Source: Planctomycetaceae bacterium (GTDB lineage: Bacteria; Planctomycetota; Planctomycetia; Pirellulales; Pirellulaceae). From it: DNA of 6,135 nt. The translations under genes and the position numbers were made by a program. The first letter of the stretch is position 1; every line of letters starts with the position of its first letter. Below, one piece after another: positions 5,967 to 6,135 of the stretch. Under the pieces are notes generated by a model that searched no databases, was not told the DNA's origin, and worked only from the letters and a program-made list of their open reading frames with translations. Where the stretch lies: NCBI GenBank assembly GCA_005773145.1, contig SXHS01000103.1, forward strand, positions 1 through 6,135, given 5' to 3'.

Positions 5967-6135
5967 CTATTTGAGCGCGGACTGGCCACGCTCCCGCCGC
6001 TGGTCATTGACGGCCATCAGGGCAGGGGGATGCTTGCGGATCAGACTCACCAGTTGAGAGGGGGTGCAAACCAACTGAGAGGCGGCCCGCGTCGGCTCCC
6101 CATGGCAGTGTTGCAGGCGGTCGAGGGCCTCAGCC
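5967..6135 (-). CDS. C-terminal end of a probable peptide-chain-release-factor-like protein (5' part outside window)
   Basis: Reading leftward from the window edge, 55 sense codons end at TAG (5969-5967). The tail reads ALDRLQHCHGEPTRAASQ, then LVCTPSQLVSLIRKHPPAL, and finishes with VNDQRRERGQSALK. From memory, this resembles the C-terminal extension of the release-factor-like proteins common in planctomycetes, where a predicted domain with a GGQ motif is followed by a conserved SQL(V)..L..P.A...VN..R...G..PL ending. The GGQ region itself is beyond the window, so the identification cannot be checked here. The segment RAASQLVCTPSQLVSLIRK also has the rhythm of a Fis-like helix-turn-helix, which is an alternative reading. 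That it is coding is supported by the open frame to the window edge and the tight 3-bp spacing to the convergent gene. Confidence 0.65.
   Translation of the reverse strand, partial: AEALDRLQHCHGEPTRAASQLVCTPSQLVSLIRKHPPALMAVNDQRRERGQSALK

Overview
The window is a compact, moderately GC-rich bacterial chromosomal segment. I infer a planctomycete (Pirellulales-like) from three things: the wording of the proteins, such as the FGESRPQEL variant in the YggS homologue; a lineage-style hypothetical protein with a heparinase-like tail; and a gene end that resembles the release-factor-like proteins of that phylum. No taxonomic marker gene is present, so this is not proven. I saw no mobile element, CRISPR array, tRNA or rRNA.

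Left part (1-2511, minus strand): two genes read leftward from a good sigma70-type promoter at 2578-2606. The first (2511-658) encodes a 617-residue protein of unknown function, with an alpha-helical first half and a beta-rich second half that recalls heparinase II/III-like C-terminal domains. Its stop overlaps by 8 bp the start of a YggS/PLPBP-family pyridoxal-phosphate homeostasis gene (665-1), which runs off the left edge.

Centre (2512-5471): after a divergent intergenic region of about 235 bp, a rightward cluster begins with moaE (molybdopterin synthase large subunit) and moaA (GTP 3',8-cyclase), joined by an ATGA start/stop overlap. A SufS/Csd-type cysteine desulfurase follows 17 bp later. 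Together they suggest molybdenum-cofactor synthesis: MoaA makes the first intermediate from GTP, MoaE inserts sulfur carried by MoaD, and a cysteine desulfurase can supply that sulfur. moaC, moaD and moeB are not in the window.

Right part (5472-6135): a YkgJ-family cysteine-cluster protein (5523-5963) follows in the same direction with its own strong ribosome-binding site. Only 3 bp beyond its stop, a leftward gene ends (6135-5967). It is cut by the right edge, and its visible tail looks like the C-terminal extension of planctomycete peptide-chain-release-factor-like proteins. No convincing intrinsic terminator was found at this tail-to-tail junction.

Most of the window is conventional housekeeping or cofactor metabolism. 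The least understood item is the 617-residue protein coupled to the YggS gene. I do not see a clear new multi-gene system here.
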